In this document: piece after piece, positions 63,470-64,000 of the stretch
Layout of the letters: each line of letters opens with the position of its first letter
Position numbering within the stretch: the first letter of the stretch is position 1
From: Aurelia coerulea
Lineage: Eukaryota > Cnidaria > Scyphozoa > Semaeostomeae > Ulmaridae
Assembly (NCBI GenBank): GCA_039566865.1
Contig: CM076959.1
Location: forward strand, 11,949,501 to 12,013,500
DNA length: 64,000 bases
Reading direction: 5' to 3'
Translations under genes and position numbers: made by a program
The notes under the pieces: generated by a model
The model's input: only the letters and a program-made list of their open reading frames with translations
Database searches by the model: none
What the model was told of the DNA's origin: nothing

Positions 63470-64000
63470 CACCAGCAATCATCCAAGTATGTTAGCTATC
63501 ATTCAAAATCCTGAAATAAATTTCAATTCATTTTCCTTTCACGAAGTAGAAGATTGTCAAGTCAGGGAACAACTAAAGTCTTTAGACGGTAGGATATCAA
63601 CGGCTGAAGATCAAATACAACCAAAACTGGTGGCTGGTGCTGTTAGCTGCAGACGAGCTTACACTCCCGTTAACAGATGCAATTGATTGCAGTATACGAA
63701 ACTATAGGTTTCCAAATAATGGAAAACGTGCCGCTGTCTGTCCTTTAGATAAAGGAGAGGCAAATCGTACAGTTGAACGAAACTTTCGTCCAGTCAGTAT
63801 TCTCAATATTTTCTCCAAAATCTATGAAAAATTCTGAAAAATCAACTTATCCCATACCTAGATGAAACACTTTCCCTTTTCATTGCTGCTTACAGAAAAT
63901 CATATGGCACACAACATGTCCTAATAAGAATGCTTGAAGAATGGAGATTTAAGCTCGATAACGATAATATTGTAGGGGCTGTCCTTATGGATTTATCAAA
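63470..64000 (+). pseudogene. LINE RT N-terminal region (group C), continues past window
   Basis: Closely related to 26292-27923: NHPSMLAIIQNPEINFNSFS, LKSLDGRISTAEDQIQPKL, then after a frameshift near 63635 LAADELTLPLTDAIDCSIRN, RTVERNFRPVSILN. A stop near 63835 follows, then LSLFIAAYRKSYGTQHVLI and the start of motif A (LMDLSK) at the window edge. The same 5' break region as at 26215 suggests a common truncation point or start. Confidence 0.85.

Overview
The window is eukaryotic, from a metazoan: a spliced gene, many APE-type LINE (non-LTR) reverse-transcriptase remnants, a Penelope-like element, and dozens of short inverted-repeat DNA elements in AT-rich DNA. The LINE families, G/C-run MITE termini and Penelope element suggest a marine invertebrate, plausibly a cnidarian. 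The species cannot be named from the sequence alone.

Host gene. I could assemble only one host gene: a myosin regulatory light chain (RLC) on the + strand. Exon 1 (19937-20141) carries the kinase-target motif RPQRATS and EF-hand 1. Exon 2 (48047-48198) and exon 3 (49038-49135) continue in matching phase with consensus splice sites. The last part of the protein (about 20-40 residues) was not found. Intron 1 is about 27.9 kb and consists largely of mobile DNA.

Layout. 1-6.4 kb: foldback elements, piggyBac-like TTAA elements and two minus-strand LINE pseudogenes. 6.4-8.3 kb: an internally deleted LINE whose ORF1 is fused in frame to the C-terminal half of RT. 8.3-12.3 kb: a LINE whose N-terminal hydrophobic region ends in a virus-like 2A motif (DVETNPGP), followed by endonuclease and RT, with several frameshifts. 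12.3-19.6 kb: nested MITEs, a 5'-truncated LINE and a family dense in AAGAAACT motifs. 19.9-49.1 kb: the RLC gene with its TE-packed introns, including two copies of an element with 9-bp target duplications and subterminal GAGCC arrays, three copies of a 1-2 kb repeat (F), a 2.7-kb satellite and several foldbacks. 50.8-60 kb: a deep nest in which a LINE is split by two inverted Penelope-like copies, one of which is split by a CAGGGGCGGATCC-ended DNA transposon that itself holds a LINE. 60-64 kb: two further LINE fragments and a foldback around a long (ATC)n tract.

LINE groups by RT and C-terminal sequence. Group A: ADDTSLF motif, one copy with 2A. Group B: ADDTA, L1-like ORF1. Group C: ADDNT, with a C-terminal CxCxxC tail. 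None of the copies looks autonomous as read here. The best-preserved coding regions are the RT at 26292-27923 and the Penelope RT at 52807-54726.

All homology calls come from reading motifs. No alignment or database search was run.
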